NCBI RefSeq assembly: GCF_030818895.1
Contig: NZ_JAUTBA010000001.1
Span: 4,712,001 to 4,776,000, forward strand
Direction of reading: 5' to 3'
Length of the DNA: 64,000 nt
DNA from: Sphingobacterium zeae
GTDB lineage: Bacteria; Bacteroidota; Bacteroidia; Sphingobacteriales; Sphingobacteriaceae
Below the pieces are notes generated by a model. That model saw only the letters and a list, made by a program, of their open reading frames with translations, ran no database searches and was not told where the DNA came from. This document shows, one piece after another, positions 1 to 7,867 of this stretch (position 1 is the stretch's first letter; the number at the start of each line of letters is the position of its first letter). Position numbers and translations under genes: made by a program.

Positions 1-770
1 ATCCCCTGTCTTGCGGCATTCTGCACCAATCCTCCTTTTCCGAAATTCAAACCATTCCACATACTGAGCCCCTGTCCAAATTGCAAAGCATAGTCGCCGA
101 TCACGATATTTCTAAAACGGCCAAAGTTCTTTATCGACAAACTCATGCTATAGAAATCAAAACCCATTTTTTGCCGATCTCTAAAAAAAGGTTCCCCGGC
201 ATCTTTTTTCATATTAACGGCGAGTTGGATTCTATCGTTCAATTGAGCTCTGTACCTTAGCGCATAGCGATTAGCATCGCCGAGATACCTGGATCGCGTT
301 GTATCCGTGATACGATAGCCCTTCGCTTTTTCGAGTGTCCGAGCATACCGCAACATAATTTCTTGCTTAAATTTCCTTAATTTAAGGACGTTCAATGGTG
401 ATTCAGAGCCTATTTGTACAAAAGGCAGCAATAAATAGACGATTCGTTCATTAAATCCTTCGATGGCCTGTAGTTCCAGTATATTGATAAATTTGCCTGA
501 GATAGCCCTATGCTCCAGCAGGTGATTAATTAATAAAGGATTTAGAAATTGTAATTCAGCGAGGTCGCTACCATCAGTTTTGTTGAGGTCGATGGGGTGT
601 TTGAGGTAATAATGCCACTTTTCATTCAGTTCACTCAAATCAGCACCCTCGGAAAGATCTTCCGATAAACTCTCAAATAAATCTTGGAGATCGATTTTTT
701 CATTTGTCTGCGCCATACAGGTTCCAATAAAACAACCTATAAAGAGCAAAATTTTGCTACAATATTTCAT
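1..770 (-). CDS. Secreted helix-hairpin-helix protein, 3' part outside window
   Basis: The frame opens at the ATG at 768-770 and stays open to the window edge, so at least 256 residues are present and the C-terminus is missing. The first 20 residues form a signal peptide ending in CMAQ. Residues about 50-115 read as helix-hairpin-helix repeats (LNKTDGSDLAELQFLNPLL and ISGKFINILELQAIEGF), the pattern that gets such Bacteroidota proteins labelled ComEA-like. After that the chain becomes rich in alternating aromatic and polar residues, suggestive of a beta-barrel or other envelope protein. A secreted or outer-membrane role is more likely than DNA uptake, but that is inference. It lies downstream of the gyrB terminator, so it probably has its own promoter. 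Confidence 0.7.
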   Translation of the reverse strand, partial: MKYCSKILLFIGCFIGTCMAQTNEKIDLQDLFESLSEDLSEGADLSELNEKWHYYLKHPIDLNKTDGSDLAELQFLNPLLINHLLEHRAISGKFINILELQAIEGFNERIVYLLLPFVQIGSESPLNVLKLRKFKQEIMLRYARTLEKAKGYRITDTTRSRYLGDANRYALRYRAQLNDRIQLAVNMKKDAGEPFFRDRQKMGFDFYSMSLSIKNFGRFRNIVIGDYALQFGQGLSMWNGLNFGKGGLVQNAARQG

Positions 771-870
771 AATAGGTTTTAATTAATATTGGCTAGATGT
801 TAGGCGATGAACCTCTTATCCCGGCAGAAAAAAGACTCATTAGCATGAAAATAGGAAATATAAATGAATA

Positions 871-906
871 AAAAAAGCCTGATGAGAAATTCATCAGGCT
901 TTTTTT
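871..906 (-). terminator. Rho-independent terminator of gyrB
   Basis: Perfect 10-bp arms AGCCTGATGA (876-885) and TCATCAGGCT (891-900) enclose a 5-nt loop. On the minus strand the stem is followed by a run of T (876-871). The symmetry continues outward through the A and T tracts to about 860-916, so it could work in both directions. Confidence 0.85.
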
Positions 907-940
907 ATTCATTTATATAAACCGTTAGGTTAAATTTACA

Positions 941-2899
941 TTAAATATCAATTTTAGCATAGCGCGCATTTTTTTCAATAAATTCACGACGTGGAGCAAC
1001 TTCGTCTCCCATTAACATGGAGAAAATACGGTCACATTCCGCTGCATTCTCAATAGTTACTTGCCTCAAGGTACGCGTTTCAGGATTCATGGTCGTATCC
1101 CATAGTTGTTCAGCATTCATCTCTCCAAGACCTTTGTAACGCTGTACGTGCACACTATCCTCTTTACCAGCTCCCTTCAAACGCTGAATAGCATTGATGC
1201 GTTGATCTTCATTCCAAGCATATTCGTGTTCTTTTCCTTTTTTGACCAGGTATAGCGGCGGCGTTGCAATATACACATATCCTCTTTCGATCAATTCTTT
1301 CATATATCTGAAATAGAATGTCAAAATTAATGTTGTAATGTGGGATCCATCCACATCGGCATCCGTCATGATGATGATGCGGTGGTAACGTAATTTTTCG
1401 ATATTCAATGCTTTAGCATCCTCGGCAGTACCTACACTCACGCCCAAAGCCGTAAACATATTTTTGATCTCTTCATTTTCGTAGATCTTATGTTCCATTG
1501 CTTTCTCAACGTTCAGGATCTTACCACGTAGCGGCATGATCGCCTGATGTTTTCTATCCCGGCCAGACTTAGCTGTACCACCCGCAGAATCCCCCTCGAC
1601 GAAATAGATCTCACATTTCGTAGGATCGTTGTCTTGACAGTCGGCCAATTTACCCGGAAGTCCGGAGCCACCCATTACGGTTTTCCGTTGTACCAAATCG
1701 CGGGCTTTACGTGCAGCGGCTCGTGCTTGAGCAGCTATGACAACCTTTTGAACGATAGCTTTTGCTTCACGTGGATTCTCTTCCAAATAAACACCCAAGA
1801 TCTCTCCAACAGCGACATCTACAGCCCCCATTACTTCGGAATTACCTAATTTAGTTTTTGTCTGTCCTTCAAATTGAGGTTCTGCAACCTTTACTGAAAT
1901 TACAGCAGTCAAACCTTCACGGAAGTCATCACCCGTAATTTCGACTTTTAAATTCTTAAGCAAACCGGACTTGTCCGCGTAAGCCTTCAATGTGCGTGTC
2001 AAACCACGACGGAAACCAGCAACATGTGATCCGCCTTCAATGGTATTAATGTTATTCACATAAGAATGCACATTTTCAGAATACGTATCATTATATTGTA
2101 AAGCGAGTTCCACAGGAATACCTTGCTTGATACCTTCCACATAGATTGGATCTGGAATTAACGCCTGACGGTTTCCATCCAAAAATTTAACAAACTCCTT
2201 AAGACCACCCTCAGAATGGAATGTTTCTTTTTTCTCAGAACCATCCTCATTTGTCTCACGCTCGTCATTCAACGTCAAACTCACCCCCTTATTTAAAAAT
2301 GCAAGCTCACGAAGACGATTTGCCAACGTATCGTAATTATACACCGTAGTCTGCGTGAAAATCGTAGGGTCTGGATGAAATGTTACAATTGTTCCAGTCT
2401 TATCAGATACCCCAACTTCTTTCACATCATACAAAGGCTTACCAATTTGATATTCCTGCTGATAAATCTTCCCGTCACGATGAACCTCGGCTTTCAGAAG
2501 AGTAGATAATGCATTTACGCAGGACACACCGACACCATGCAAACCACCAGAAACCTTATATGTATCTTTATCAAATTTACCCCCAGCATGTAATACTGTC
2601 ATTACAAGCTCCAAGGCTGATTTATTTTCCTTTTTGTTGATTCCTGTAGGAATACCGCGACCGTTATCCCGAACAGAAATCGAATTATCTTTATGGATAG
2701 TTACAAAAATGTCTGTACAATACCCTGCAACAGCTTCATCGATTGAATTGTCAACTACCTCGTATACCAAATGGTGTAGTCCTTTTACACCGGTATCACC
2801 AATATACATGGATGGACGCTTACGAACCGCCTCTAAACCCTCTAATACCTGGATATTATCGGCGGAATAGGTGGATGTATTTTTATTTTCTTCGCTCAT
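941..2899 (-). CDS. gyrB: DNA gyrase subunit B
   Basis: GyrB, the ATPase half of DNA gyrase, which introduces negative supercoils with GyrA. From the ATG at 2899 the protein has 652 residues, close to the non-proteobacterial length. The GHKL ATPase domain shows VVDNSIDEA (Asn about 51) and DNGRGIP (78-84). The transducer domain follows, then the TOPRIM domain with EGDSAGG (435-441), PLRGK (456-460) and the metal-binding DADVDG (Asp 513, 515, 517). The C-terminus has the usual QRYKGLGEM segment. The ATG was chosen over an in-frame TTG at 2926 because AAGAGG lies 8-9 nt before it and because a well-formed promoter (2924-2954) would start the transcript downstream of the TTG. gyrA is not in the window. 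The gene is monocistronic, with its own promoter and terminator. Confidence 0.97.
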   Translation of the reverse strand: MSEENKNTSTYSADNIQVLEGLEAVRKRPSMYIGDTGVKGLHHLVYEVVDNSIDEAVAGYCTDIFVTIHKDNSISVRDNGRGIPTGINKKENKSALELVMTVLHAGGKFDKDTYKVSGGLHGVGVSCVNALSTLLKAEVHRDGKIYQQEYQIGKPLYDVKEVGVSDKTGTIVTFHPDPTIFTQTTVYNYDTLANRLRELAFLNKGVSLTLNDERETNEDGSEKKETFHSEGGLKEFVKFLDGNRQALIPDPIYVEGIKQGIPVELALQYNDTYSENVHSYVNNINTIEGGSHVAGFRRGLTRTLKAYADKSGLLKNLKVEITGDDFREGLTAVISVKVAEPQFEGQTKTKLGNSEVMGAVDVAVGEILGVYLEENPREAKAIVQKVVIAAQARAAARKARDLVQRKTVMGGSGLPGKLADCQDNDPTKCEIYFVEGDSAGGTAKSGRDRKHQAIMPLRGKILNVEKAMEHKIYENEEIKNMFTALGVSVGTAEDAKALNIEKLRYHRIIIMTDADVDGSHITTLILTFYFRYMKELIERGYVYIATPPLYLVKKGKEHEYAWNEDQRINAIQRLKGAGKEDSVHVQRYKGLGEMNAEQLWDTTMNPETRTLRQVTIENAAECDRIFSMLMGDEVAPRREFIEKNARYAKIDI

Positions 2900-2923
2900 T
2901 GAAAACCTCTTAAATGTAATATC

Positions 2924-2954
2924 CAAAAATACGAAATTTTGCCCGATTTATCAA
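2924..2954 (-). promoter_or_regulatory. Predicted gyrB promoter (Bacteroidota type)
   Basis: On the minus strand, TTG (2954-2952) is followed after 20 nt by TATTTTTG (2931-2924), a full match to the Bacteroidota -33/-7 pattern TTG and TAnnTTTG. Predicted initiation is about 2917, giving a leader of about 18 nt. Confidence 0.6.
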
Positions 2955-3091
2955 GCCCACAAACAAGTATCAAGCCGATATCTGGAATTGTCAGAACATA
3001 GGATAATTTTACTTTTTTATTCTAAAAACTAGAATTTCGATTTTTTTGTGGTAGGTTTGTTTTCAGTAATAATTTGCAAAAAAACAAAAAA

Positions 3092-3709
3092 ATGAATACT
3101 ATATCTTCAATTGTATCGAAAGTGTCCTTTGCCCTTTTGCTGGCAGGATCGATTGCATCGTGTAACCAAGGTACAAAAACAACAAGCGAGCCTGCAAGAA
3201 ATGATTCCAATACCGTAAACAAGGAAAATCTGGGAAGTAATAAAGATAAAATTGTCTATTTAAACTCCGATTCTCTTTCAGAAAAATACCAATATTTTAA
3301 GGATATTAAATCAAAGCTTGAAAATAAAGTAAAGAAAGCACAAACGGACCTGCAATCCAAAAGTACGGCCTTCCAACGTGAAGTTGCCGAATACCAAAAA
3401 AATGCAGCGACAATGTCGGCTGCAGATCGACAAGCTACAGAACAAAAATTAGCACGAAAACAGGATGAGCTTGCACGCTTGGATCAGACAGCATCTTCCT
3501 CTATTGCAAAAGATGAGTCTGAAGAATTCAACAATGTTTATAATAAAATAACCGAATTTCTAAAAAAACATGCCGCAGAAAACGGATATAAGTTAGTATT
3601 GACATATTCAAAAACTAATCCGACAGTGTTATATGCTGATCCTTCTTTGGAAATTACCAATGAAGTAATCAAACAACTAAATGAAGAATATAAATCTTCT
3701 AAAAAATAG
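3092..3709 (+). CDS. OmpH/Skp-like lipoprotein
   Basis: A 205-residue protein from the ATG at 3092 (an in-frame TTG at 3074 is less likely). The N-terminus is a lipoprotein signal with lipobox IASC near residue 24, so it is probably anchored in a membrane and faces the periplasm. The rest follows the OmpH/Skp plan: a short strand (KIVYLNSDSL), a long charged coiled coil of about 90 residues starting at YFKDIKSKLENK, and a C-terminal strand (GYKLVLTYSKTNPTVLYAD). Skp-family proteins hold unfolded outer-membrane proteins in the periplasm; that function is known for the family and inferred here. It is a single-gene unit with its own terminator. A second OmpH paralogue usually lies next to bamA in this phylum, and this one does not. 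Confidence 0.8.
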   Translation: MNTISSIVSKVSFALLLAGSIASCNQGTKTTSEPARNDSNTVNKENLGSNKDKIVYLNSDSLSEKYQYFKDIKSKLENKVKKAQTDLQSKSTAFQREVAEYQKNAATMSAADRQATEQKLARKQDELARLDQTASSSIAKDESEEFNNVYNKITEFLKKHAAENGYKLVLTYSKTNPTVLYADPSLEITNEVIKQLNEEYKSSKK

Positions 3710-3730
3710 AAGATTACAATAATCTAGGAA

Positions 3731-3758
3731 GCCATCAACTCAGTTGATGGCTTTTTTT
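3731..3758 (+). terminator. Terminator after the OmpH-like gene
   Basis: GCCATCAA (3731-3738) pairs with TTGATGGC (3744-3751) around a CTCAG loop and runs into seven T (3752-3758). Confidence 0.85.
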
Positions 3759-3796
3759 ATTTTCTTTCTTATCTTGTCTTCCATAAATTTAGATGT

Positions 3797-4702
3797 ATGA
3801 TCAGAACGATTGTTGAAAAAGAAATCGCAAACTACGAATGGATAGATATCGCTGAGCCAACGTCAGAAGACTTCACTTTTATTAAACAGCGTTTTAATTT
3901 AAATGAAGCTTCGATTAAGGACTCTAAAGAACCAGAACATCTGCCTAAAATTGAAGAATTTGAGAATTATACCTTTGTTATCCTCCGCGTCATGTCAGAC
4001 AATTTCAAAGAGAATTCAGACAGTATCGGAGAAATTACCGACCGCCTCACCATCTTCTACGGAAGTGATTTTGTAATTACTGTACACAAACGTCGCATCG
4101 AATTTCTAGAAAAGCTCAAGAATATTGAGTTCACATCTAACAAAACAAAAAATAGCCGTAAACTGGCTGTATTTATCACAACTGCAGCTGTATTTACCTT
4201 TAGCCAAACCTTGGAGCAACTCTCAACGCGCATCGATGCATACGAAGAATTGATATTCCTGAAACGCATGAGACAACAGCCAGTACTGAAAAATCTCTAT
4301 TTTATCAAAAGACAGATTGATGTCGCACGTAAAGTGATCTTTCTCTACAAAGAGGTTGTTGAGCATTTTCATTCATCATCAAAAAAGGATGTATATACAC
4401 GCGATCTTAAAGATCTACAGATTCGAACAGCAACTTTATATGAAAACTTATCTGAAAATGTAGCTCAGCTACTGAATGTATATTTCAATATCTCGTCCAA
4501 TCATACCAACGAAATCATGCGCATCCTCACAATTTTCTCGGTATTTTTTATGCCAATTACTTTTGTTGCAGGAATTTATGGCATGAATTTCAAAAATATG
4601 CCCGAACTCGAATGGTACTATGGATATCCAATCGCCATAGCGATCATGATCGCCATATCCCTCGCGATTTATTTATGGTTCAAAAGGAAAGGTTGGTTAT
4701 GA
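3797..4702 (+). CDS. corA: CorA family magnesium/divalent cation transporter
   Basis: A 301-residue inner-membrane channel of the CorA family, which takes up Mg2+ and sometimes Co2+ or Ni2+ as a homopentamer. The N-terminal two thirds is the soluble alpha/beta and long-helix funnel. Two transmembrane segments end the protein, the first (about 240-260) running into the signature GMN at residues 262-264 (YGMNF), the second about 278-294, followed by the basic tail KRKGWL. The length is typical. The stop codon overlaps the convergent end of tsaB by 6 bp. No magnesium-sensing leader was seen; the terminator of the previous gene is only about 40 bp upstream, so the promoter must lie in that gap. 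Confidence 0.93.
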   Translation: MIRTIVEKEIANYEWIDIAEPTSEDFTFIKQRFNLNEASIKDSKEPEHLPKIEEFENYTFVILRVMSDNFKENSDSIGEITDRLTIFYGSDFVITVHKRRIEFLEKLKNIEFTSNKTKNSRKLAVFITTAAVFTFSQTLEQLSTRIDAYEELIFLKRMRQQPVLKNLYFIKRQIDVARKVIFLYKEVVEHFHSSSKKDVYTRDLKDLQIRTATLYENLSENVAQLLNVYFNISSNHTNEIMRILTIFSVFFMPITFVAGIYGMNFKNMPELEWYYGYPIAIAIMIAISLAIYLWFKRKGWL

Positions 4703-5404
4703 TAAGCCAACCTTTTTCTTTGCAGCAGTCACTACGAAATCTTTGAGATAGAAAGGCTCAAAATAAGCAACATCCTCAAACTCTTTCCGCTGAAATTTAT
4801 CAAAGGCCAATGGTGATAGAAATGCCGCGGAATCTTTGAAACCACTCAAAATATTTACCCGCTCCGTTGAACTAAACAAAGCCTCGAATTTATCGGCTCC
4901 CGAACCAAACAATTGGACACGATCGTAGTCTAACAGCAATCCATTGAAATAATCTATATCGATAATCTCCGCTGAAGTTGCCCTTACTAATGTAGAATCA
5001 TGACTGTATACAGCTGTATACACTTCCATACGGCGTGCATCGAGCATCGGAAGATAGGCCTCACCTACTGTCAGACCAAATTGACTTTTATACCCTAGAA
5101 ATAAAGCTTCTAAGGTATTAATAGCAATTAAAGGTATATCTAACGCGTAACAGAGACCTTTGGCCGTAGATACCCCGATACGTAAACCTGTATAAGAGCC
5201 TGGTCCCATGCTCACCGCCACAGCACTTAAATCCTGCATCTTTCGACCTGAGTCTTTTAGAATTTCCTCGATCAAAATAGTTAGTTTGGCTGCGTGTGCA
5301 TTCGGTTCATCGAGATTGATAACGTGTAATGTTTGACCATTTTCACTCAGAGCAACCGAACATACAGTGGTTGATGTATCAATCTGTAAAATTAAATCAT
5401 TCAT
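4697..5404 (-). CDS. tsaB: tRNA threonylcarbamoyladenosine biosynthesis protein TsaB
   Basis: TsaB is the inactive partner of the TsaD ATPase in making N6-threonylcarbamoyladenosine at position 37 of ANN-decoding tRNAs. The protein (235 residues from the ATG at 5404) has the actin-like fold signature ILQIDTSTTVCSVAL at the start and SMGPGSYTGLRIGVSTAKGL near residue 70, both diagnostic. An in-frame TTG at 5422 overlaps the yidD stop and is less likely. The gene follows yidD by 14 nt, so it belongs to the rpmH-rnpA-yidD transcript. Its partner tsaD is at 31159-32160. Confidence 0.93.
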   Translation of the reverse strand: MNDLILQIDTSTTVCSVALSENGQTLHVINLDEPNAHAAKLTILIEEILKDSGRKMQDLSAVAVSMGPGSYTGLRIGVSTAKGLCYALDIPLIAINTLEALFLGYKSQFGLTVGEAYLPMLDARRMEVYTAVYSHDSTLVRATSAEIIDIDYFNGLLLDYDRVQLFGSGADKFEALFSSTERVNILSGFKDSAAFLSPLAFDKFQRKEFEDVAYFEPFYLKDFVVTAAKKKVGLS

Positions 5405-5418
5405 CGTCTTTATAGAAA

Positions 5419-5673
5419 TCAAGGTACAGGATCATGCCCGTGACCACCCCAGGGATTGCAACGTGCTATTCGTTTCAAAGCCATCCAACCACCTTTAAAG
5501 GGACCGTATTTTACAATAGCTTCCTTACCGTACTGAGAACAGGTGGGCGTATATCGACAACTGGCACCTAAAAATGGCGAAATAAAAACTTGGTAGAAAC
5601 GAATAATAATTAAGAAAATAAAACTAAACAGGGGGCTAATCCCCTTTTTCCAAATAAGCTTCAGCACATTCAT
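5419..5673 (-). CDS. yidD: Membrane protein insertion efficiency factor YidD
   Basis: An 84-residue YidD protein. The N-terminal amphipathic/hydrophobic stretch (KGISPLFSFIFLIIIRFYQ) is followed by the family core: FISPFLGASCRYTPTCSQYGKEAI, the GGWMALKRIARCNPW segment and the final GHDPVP. It assists insertion of membrane proteins at the YidC/SecYEG site on the inner membrane (family knowledge). It overlaps the 3' end of rnpA by 38 nt, the standard arrangement. yidC does not follow; tsaB takes its place. Confidence 0.95.
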   Translation of the reverse strand: MNVLKLIWKKGISPLFSFIFLIIIRFYQVFISPFLGASCRYTPTCSQYGKEAIVKYGPFKGGWMALKRIARCNPWGGHGHDPVP

Positions 5674-6052
5674 CCTGCAATTTTTTCAGCATTTTATTCA
5701 TTGCGATACGAAACACATCATATGCTAAGATCTGCTTGCCCACATATTGAATAGCTAAATACAAAGTTACATTATGTTTCAACAAAAATGGAATTAAATC
5801 ATTCGATTTTTGCAAGCGGTAACTTTCACGCATCAACCGCTTAATTAAATTGCGATCAATTGCTCTTTTAAACCTACGTTTGGATACAGAAATTATAGAC
5901 TGACAGGAAGGGGAATGGTCAGCTCTATTGTTTTTTTCAAAAATAAAAACAATTCTAAAGGGATACAAAACAAAAGAAGAACCGCTTTTAAAAAGCGTAT
6001 CAATACGCCTTTTCGCACACAACCGTTCTTCTTTTGTAAATGTATTTTTCAT
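5636..6052 (-). CDS. rnpA: Ribonuclease P protein component
   Basis: RnpA, the protein subunit that helps the RNase P ribozyme remove tRNA 5' leaders. The 138-residue chain starts FTKEERLCAKRRIDTLFKSG and contains the family RNR-type helix in the form RRFKRAIDRNLIKRLMRESYR (about residues 77-97), which contacts RNase P RNA. The gene is 61 nt downstream of rpmH and overlaps yidD, the near-universal rpmH-rnpA-yidD order. The overlap suggests translational coupling. Confidence 0.93.
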   Translation of the reverse strand: MKNTFTKEERLCAKRRIDTLFKSGSSFVLYPFRIVFIFEKNNRADHSPSCQSIISVSKRRFKRAIDRNLIKRLMRESYRLQKSNDLIPFLLKHNVTLYLAIQYVGKQILAYDVFRIAMNKMLKKLQDECAEAYLEKGD

Positions 6053-6113
6053 ACGATGACTTAATCTTATTTAGAAAAAGCTCTTATAAGTGGCCACCGA
6101 TCTTTGTCAAAGA

Positions 6114-6272
6114 TTAACCTTTGTGACGGTATTCGTCAGACACTGTAAGACGTTTTCTACCTTTGGCTCTACGTGAAGCTAATACTCTTCTACCGTTTGC
6201 AGAGCTCATACGCTCTCTAAAACCGTGTTTGTTTCTTCTTTTTCTTTGCGATGGCTGAAATGTTCTTTTCAT
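6114..6272 (-). CDS. rpmH: 50S ribosomal protein L34
   Basis: A 52-residue protein beginning MKRTFQPSQRKRRNKHGFRE and continuing RMSSANGRRVLASRRAKGRK, unmistakably L34. It is a small, very basic protein of the large ribosomal subunit. The start is the ATG complementary to 6270-6272 and the stop is at 6114-6116. It is the first gene of the rpmH-rnpA-yidD-tsaB unit, with a good promoter about 60 nt upstream of its start. Confidence 0.98.
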   Translation of the reverse strand: MKRTFQPSQRKRRNKHGFRERMSSANGRRVLASRRAKGRKRLTVSDEYRHKG

Positions 6273-6331
6273 GACGCTATTATGCTAATTTGTTCTTACT
6301 TCAATTAATACAAAACTCCCCAAGAGGAATG

Positions 6332-6362
6332 CAAAAGTAAAGTTTATTTTAGACAAAAACAA
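6332..6362 (-). promoter_or_regulatory. Predicted rpmH operon promoter
   Basis: On the minus strand TTG (6362-6360), 20 nt, then TACTTTTG (6339-6332), matching the Bacteroidota promoter pattern. Expected start is about 6325, giving a leader of about 50 nt before rpmH. Confidence 0.6.
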
Positions 6363-6452
6363 ACAATATTACGAACATTTAAAGTTAATATGGACTAACC
6401 TGGCTAATCTATTCAGCTACAGGGAAAAAAAACAACTTTCAATGCTCACAAA

Positions 6453-6490
6453 ATAAAAAAACAGCACGGTCCGAATGCGCTGCTTTTTTA
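6453..6490 (-). terminator. Probable terminator of mscL
   Basis: On the minus strand an imperfect hairpin (AAAAAGCAGC pairing with GCTGTTTTT around a 13-nt loop) ends in a run of seven T and a further T-rich stretch. The stem is short and has one mismatch. Confidence 0.5.
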
Positions 6491-6511
6491 GAATGTAGCC
6501 TGTCCTTCAAA

Positions 6512-6919
6512 CTATTTATTTTTTAAAATATCCCTGATTTCCGTCAACAGTGTTTCTTCCTTACTTGGAGCTGCCGGTGCCGCAGGCTTTGTTTCTTCCT
6601 TACGTTTCAATGAGTTTAAAGCCTTGATAACGCAAAAAATACAGAATGCTACAATTAAAAATTGAATAACTACGTTGATAAAATTTCCGTAATTAACAGA
6701 AACTTCAGCTTGTTTTGTAGCCTCATCAGCGGCCTTCAAAATCAATTTTTTGGATGAAAAATCAACACCGCCTGTTAAATACCCTATCGGCGGCATGATG
6801 ATATCGTCGACCAATGAGGTAACGATCTTACCAAAAGCTCCACCAATAATGACACCGACAGCCAAATCGACTACACTGCCGCGCATTGCAAACTCTTTAA
6901 ACTCTTTTAGAAATCCCAT
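6512..6919 (-). CDS. mscL: Large-conductance mechanosensitive channel MscL
   Basis: A 135-residue MscL, the inner-membrane safety valve that opens on osmotic downshock. From the ATG at 6919 it begins MGFLKEFKEFAMRGSVVDLA, the conserved N-terminal helix, followed by TM1 (VGVIIGGAFGKIVTSLVDDIIMPP), a periplasmic loop, TM2 (about 76-97, VVIQFLIVAFCIFCVIKAL) and a charged C-terminal helix. A longer in-frame reading would begin upstream but lacks family support. It is a single gene with a probable terminator at 6453-6490. Confidence 0.95.
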   Translation of the reverse strand: MGFLKEFKEFAMRGSVVDLAVGVIIGGAFGKIVTSLVDDIIMPPIGYLTGGVDFSSKKLILKAADEATKQAEVSVNYGNFINVVIQFLIVAFCIFCVIKALNSLKRKEETKPAAPAAPSKEETLLTEIRDILKNK

Positions 6920-7196
6920 ATTTAAATTTTTTAGTGTATTAATAATAACAAAACTAGTAATTGTCACATAAATCTAATTAAAATATGCTAATTTTTTATC
7001 GTTAAACTAATATTACCCCGTATTAATTGAGTTTATATCCTTATTCACAAAAATACGCTCAACTTGCCGCTAGCTAATTTTTATTAACTTAATTTCTTAT
7101 ATTTGCACGTTAACTAGTAAAATATCAAGATATATTGTATATTGTTCGTACATTATTTCATACGGTAATTAAAGCCCAGCATCAGATAGCAAATCT

Positions 7197-7838
7197 ATGA
7201 AAAAGATTCTTATAGCAGACGACCATGGCATTGTACGGTTAGGAGCCTCCGTTATTATTAAAGAAACTCTTCAGAAAGCAGAAATATTCCAAGCTGAAAC
7301 CTTTGACGAGGTTCTCGAAAAGATAAAGGTAGAAGATTTCGACCTATTATTGCTGGATATTAACATGCCTGGAGGAAATAATATACGCGTTCTTGAGGAA
7401 ATCCTTCAAATTCGTCCAAGCATCAAGATTTTAATTTTTTCGTCTTATGACGAATCGCTATATGCGTTACGCTATATTGAAGCTGGGGCAGTAGGCTATC
7501 TCAATAAAACAACCGCAATGGCTGAACTTTCGAATGCCATTTTGGCTATTCAGGATAGAGGCAAGTATATGTCGAGCAACGTACAGGATCTATATATTCA
7601 GAAACTGACGCAAAGTAAATCTGAACTGACGAAATTAAACCCTTTGGCACGTTTGTCAAATAGAGAGGTGGATGTTGCTAAGCAACTAATCAAAGGACTT
7701 GGCATCATTGAGGTATCTGGATTATTGGAGTTAAGTCCATCAACCGTAAGCACTTATAAAAGCAGAATATTCGAAAAACTTAATGTTTCCAATATCCCTG
7801 AATTGATCGAACTTTTTAGAATACACTCCAACAATTAA
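7197..7838 (+). CDS. NarL/FixJ-type response regulator
   Basis: A 213-residue two-component regulator. The receiver domain (1-120) has the acidic pair Asp8-Asp9, the phosphorylation site Asp54 (LLLLDINMPGG), Ser82/83 and Lys104 (GYLNK). The C-terminal LuxR-type helix-turn-helix is at about 150-205: LSNREVDVAKQLIKGLGIIE, then ELSPSTVSTYKSRIFEKLNV. It should bind DNA as a phosphorylation-dependent dimer. No histidine kinase is adjacent, so the input is unknown. A TATATTTG box at 7098-7105 could be the -7 element, but a good -33 element was not found. It has its own terminator. Confidence 0.9.
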   Translation: MKKILIADDHGIVRLGASVIIKETLQKAEIFQAETFDEVLEKIKVEDFDLLLLDINMPGGNNIRVLEEILQIRPSIKILIFSSYDESLYALRYIEAGAVGYLNKTTAMAELSNAILAIQDRGKYMSSNVQDLYIQKLTQSKSELTKLNPLARLSNREVDVAKQLIKGLGIIEVSGLLELSPSTVSTYKSRIFEKLNVSNIPELIELFRIHSNN

Positions 7839-7860
7839 TAAGGTTGTTGGAGTGCTTTTT
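7824..7860 (+). terminator. Terminator of the response regulator gene
   Basis: Perfect 11-bp arms CACTCCAACAA (7824-7834) and TTGTTGGAGTG (7844-7854) are followed by C and a T run. The stop codon of the gene lies inside the loop. Confidence 0.85.
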
Positions 7861-7867
7861 TAATATA

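Noticed and set aside
3052..3059. TAGGTTTG upstream of the OmpH-like gene as a promoter
   Set aside because: It matches the -7 consensus but has no TTG at a proper distance upstream; too weak to list as a feature.
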